In this document: positions 24,213-25,215 of the stretch, in pieces
Layout: each line of letters begins with the position of its first letter
Numbering within the stretch: position 1 is the stretch's first letter
From: an uncultured Veillonella sp.
GTDB taxonomy: Bacteria; Bacillota; Negativicutes; Veillonellales; Veillonellaceae
Assembly: GCA_934216375.1 (NCBI GenBank)
Contig: CAKQBP010000001.1
Span: 1 to 25,215 of the forward strand
Direction: 5' to 3'
Length of the DNA stretch: 25,215 nucleotides
Program-made: the position numbers and the translations under genes
Notes under the pieces: generated by a model
The model's input: only the letters and a program-made list of their open reading frames with translations
Databases searched by the model: none
Told to the model about the DNA's origin: nothing

Positions 24213-25127
24213 ATGATCAAGAAACTGATTTTGTTAGTTGTAGGTATTATGATGGCTGCTTTATTTGCAGGTTGTGGCAACGATGCACCGAATGCACAGA
24301 AGGAACAAGCAGGTAAAAAAATCCAAGTGGTAACAAGCTTTAATGCAATGGCTGAGTTTACTAAGGCTATTGGTGGTGACAAGGTAGAGGTATCTACTAT
24401 TATACCAGATGGCGTAGAACCACATGATTTCGAATTGAAGCCTGAAAATATGAAACAATTGGCAACAGCTCAAGTATTTGTGTATAACGGTTTTGGTATG
24501 GAGCCTTGGGCAAAACAAGCTATCGAAGCAGCTAAAAATGATAAACTCGTATCTGTTGTAGCTACTGAAGGTGTTGAAGCTATTAAAAATACTGACCCAG
24601 AAGAAATTAAAGAACATGGTGCAGAAGATCCTCATGCATGGTTATCTTTGAAAAATGCTAAAATTGAAGTGAAAAATATCAAGGATGCCCTTGTAAAAGT
24701 TGACCCAGCAAACAAGGATTATTATGAAAAGAATTATACTGAATACGTTGCTAAATTAGATGCAATGATTAAAAAATATGAAGAGCAATTCGCTAAAGCT
24801 CCGCATAAAAACTTTGTTACAGGCCATGCAGCATTTGCGTACCTATGCCGTGATTTTGGTTTAGAACAAAACAGTGTGGAAGATGTATTTGCTGAAGGTG
24901 AACCTAATGCAGCACAATTGGCTAAACTCATCGAATACGCTAAAGAAAACCATATTACTACTATCTTTGCAGAAGAAATGGCTAGCCCAGAAGTATCCAA
25001 AACTTTGGCACAAGAAGTAGGTGCTAAGGTAGAAACTATTTATACTATCGAAAGCAACGAAGATAATAAAACATACTTAGAACGTATGGATGAAAACCTT
25101 ACAAAAATTGCAGCATCTTTGCAATAA
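24213..25127 (+). CDS. znuA: Zinc-binding lipoprotein of the ABC importer (TroA/ZnuA family)
   Basis: Surface-anchored high-affinity metal-binding protein, 304 aa. GGAGG precedes ATG 24213. The signal peptide ends in the lipobox LFAGC (Cys21), so it is a lipoprotein in the periplasm. Metal ligands: His71 (EPHDFE), His141 (DPHAW), His205 (TGHAAF) and an acidic residue in FAEEMASPE (254-255). A third histidine at 205, rather than the glutamate of manganese-binding PsaA/MntA types, points to zinc. The His-rich loop of many ZnuA proteins is reduced to a short EHGAEDPH stretch. Divergent from znuC, followed by a terminator. Confidence 0.93.
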   Translation: MIKKLILLVVGIMMAALFAGCGNDAPNAQKEQAGKKIQVVTSFNAMAEFTKAIGGDKVEVSTIIPDGVEPHDFELKPENMKQLATAQVFVYNGFGMEPWAKQAIEAAKNDKLVSVVATEGVEAIKNTDPEEIKEHGAEDPHAWLSLKNAKIEVKNIKDALVKVDPANKDYYEKNYTEYVAKLDAMIKKYEEQFAKAPHKNFVTGHAAFAYLCRDFGLEQNSVEDVFAEGEPNAAQLAKLIEYAKENHITTIFAEEMASPEVSKTLAQEVGAKVETIYTIESNEDNKTYLERMDENLTKIAASLQ

Positions 25128-25136
25128 GATAAACGA

Positions 25137-25166
25137 AAAGGCGGCCCCTAGTGGGGCTGCTTTTTT
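25137..25166 (+). terminator. Terminator after znuA
   Basis: GCGGCCCC-TAGT-GGGGCTGC, an 8-bp stem with one G-U pair, preceded by A-rich sequence and followed by six T (25161-25166). The last 49 bases of the window hold nothing recognisable. Confidence 0.92.
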
Positions 25167-25215
25167 GCGTTATAATAGGTTAGAATAATGTCTTAAAATT
25201 TGAATTATATAGTAT

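Overview
The window looks like chromosomal DNA of a diderm Firmicute of the Veillonella type (Negativicutes). This is inferred from low-GC codon use, strong GGAGG ribosome sites, a full NarGHJI nitrate reductase next to NarK, a fumarate/C4-dicarboxylate exchanger, and a porin carrying an N-terminal SLH domain that ties an outer membrane to peptidoglycan. No database search was possible, so the genus is an inference. No transposase, integrase, tRNA, rRNA or CRISPR array was seen.

Layout: (1) 1-8508 is a nitrate respiration block: narK (leftward, cut by the window edge), a divergent Crp/Fnr-family regulator, then narG-narH-narJ-narI, overlapping end to start. (2) 8563-11815 holds two paralogous small membrane b-type cytochromes of ferric-reductase-like architecture on either side of an SLH porin whose promoter carries Fur-box-like sequence. 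(3) 12011-16227 holds an MFS exporter, a LysR regulator, a LysE-type exporter and a YeiH-type exporter. (4) 16575-20206 holds a beta-carbonic anhydrase, a 666-base gene-free island of hairpins and repeats, then bioD (with a BirA-like operator) and bioA. (5) 20319-25166 holds dcuA, a Fur-family (probably Zur) regulator, znuB and znuC leftward, and znuA divergent.

How it works together: nitrate enters through NarK and is reduced by NarGHI after NarJ-assisted assembly. The Crp-like regulator has a CRP-type recognition helix (R-E-x-x-x-R), and a matching TGTGA-N6-ACACA site sits near -41.5 of its own predicted promoter, in the same intergenic region as the narK start. The zinc genes form a TroA-lipoprotein/ABC system with a Fur-family regulator beside it.

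Most unusual points: a pair of about 100-bp terminator-like hairpin elements at 17134-17235 and 17539-17639 whose stems differ completely but whose 24-nt loops are identical (in inverted orientation), the second nested in a longer inverted repeat; the paired cytochromes around a Fur-box porin; a 10-copy hexanucleotide tract that gives ZnuC an (Ala-Gln)10 tail just upstream of the znuB start; a spaced array of CTAG-centred repeats and a 16-bp dyad upstream of the Zur-like gene; and a terminator placed directly in front of narG with no room for a promoter after it.
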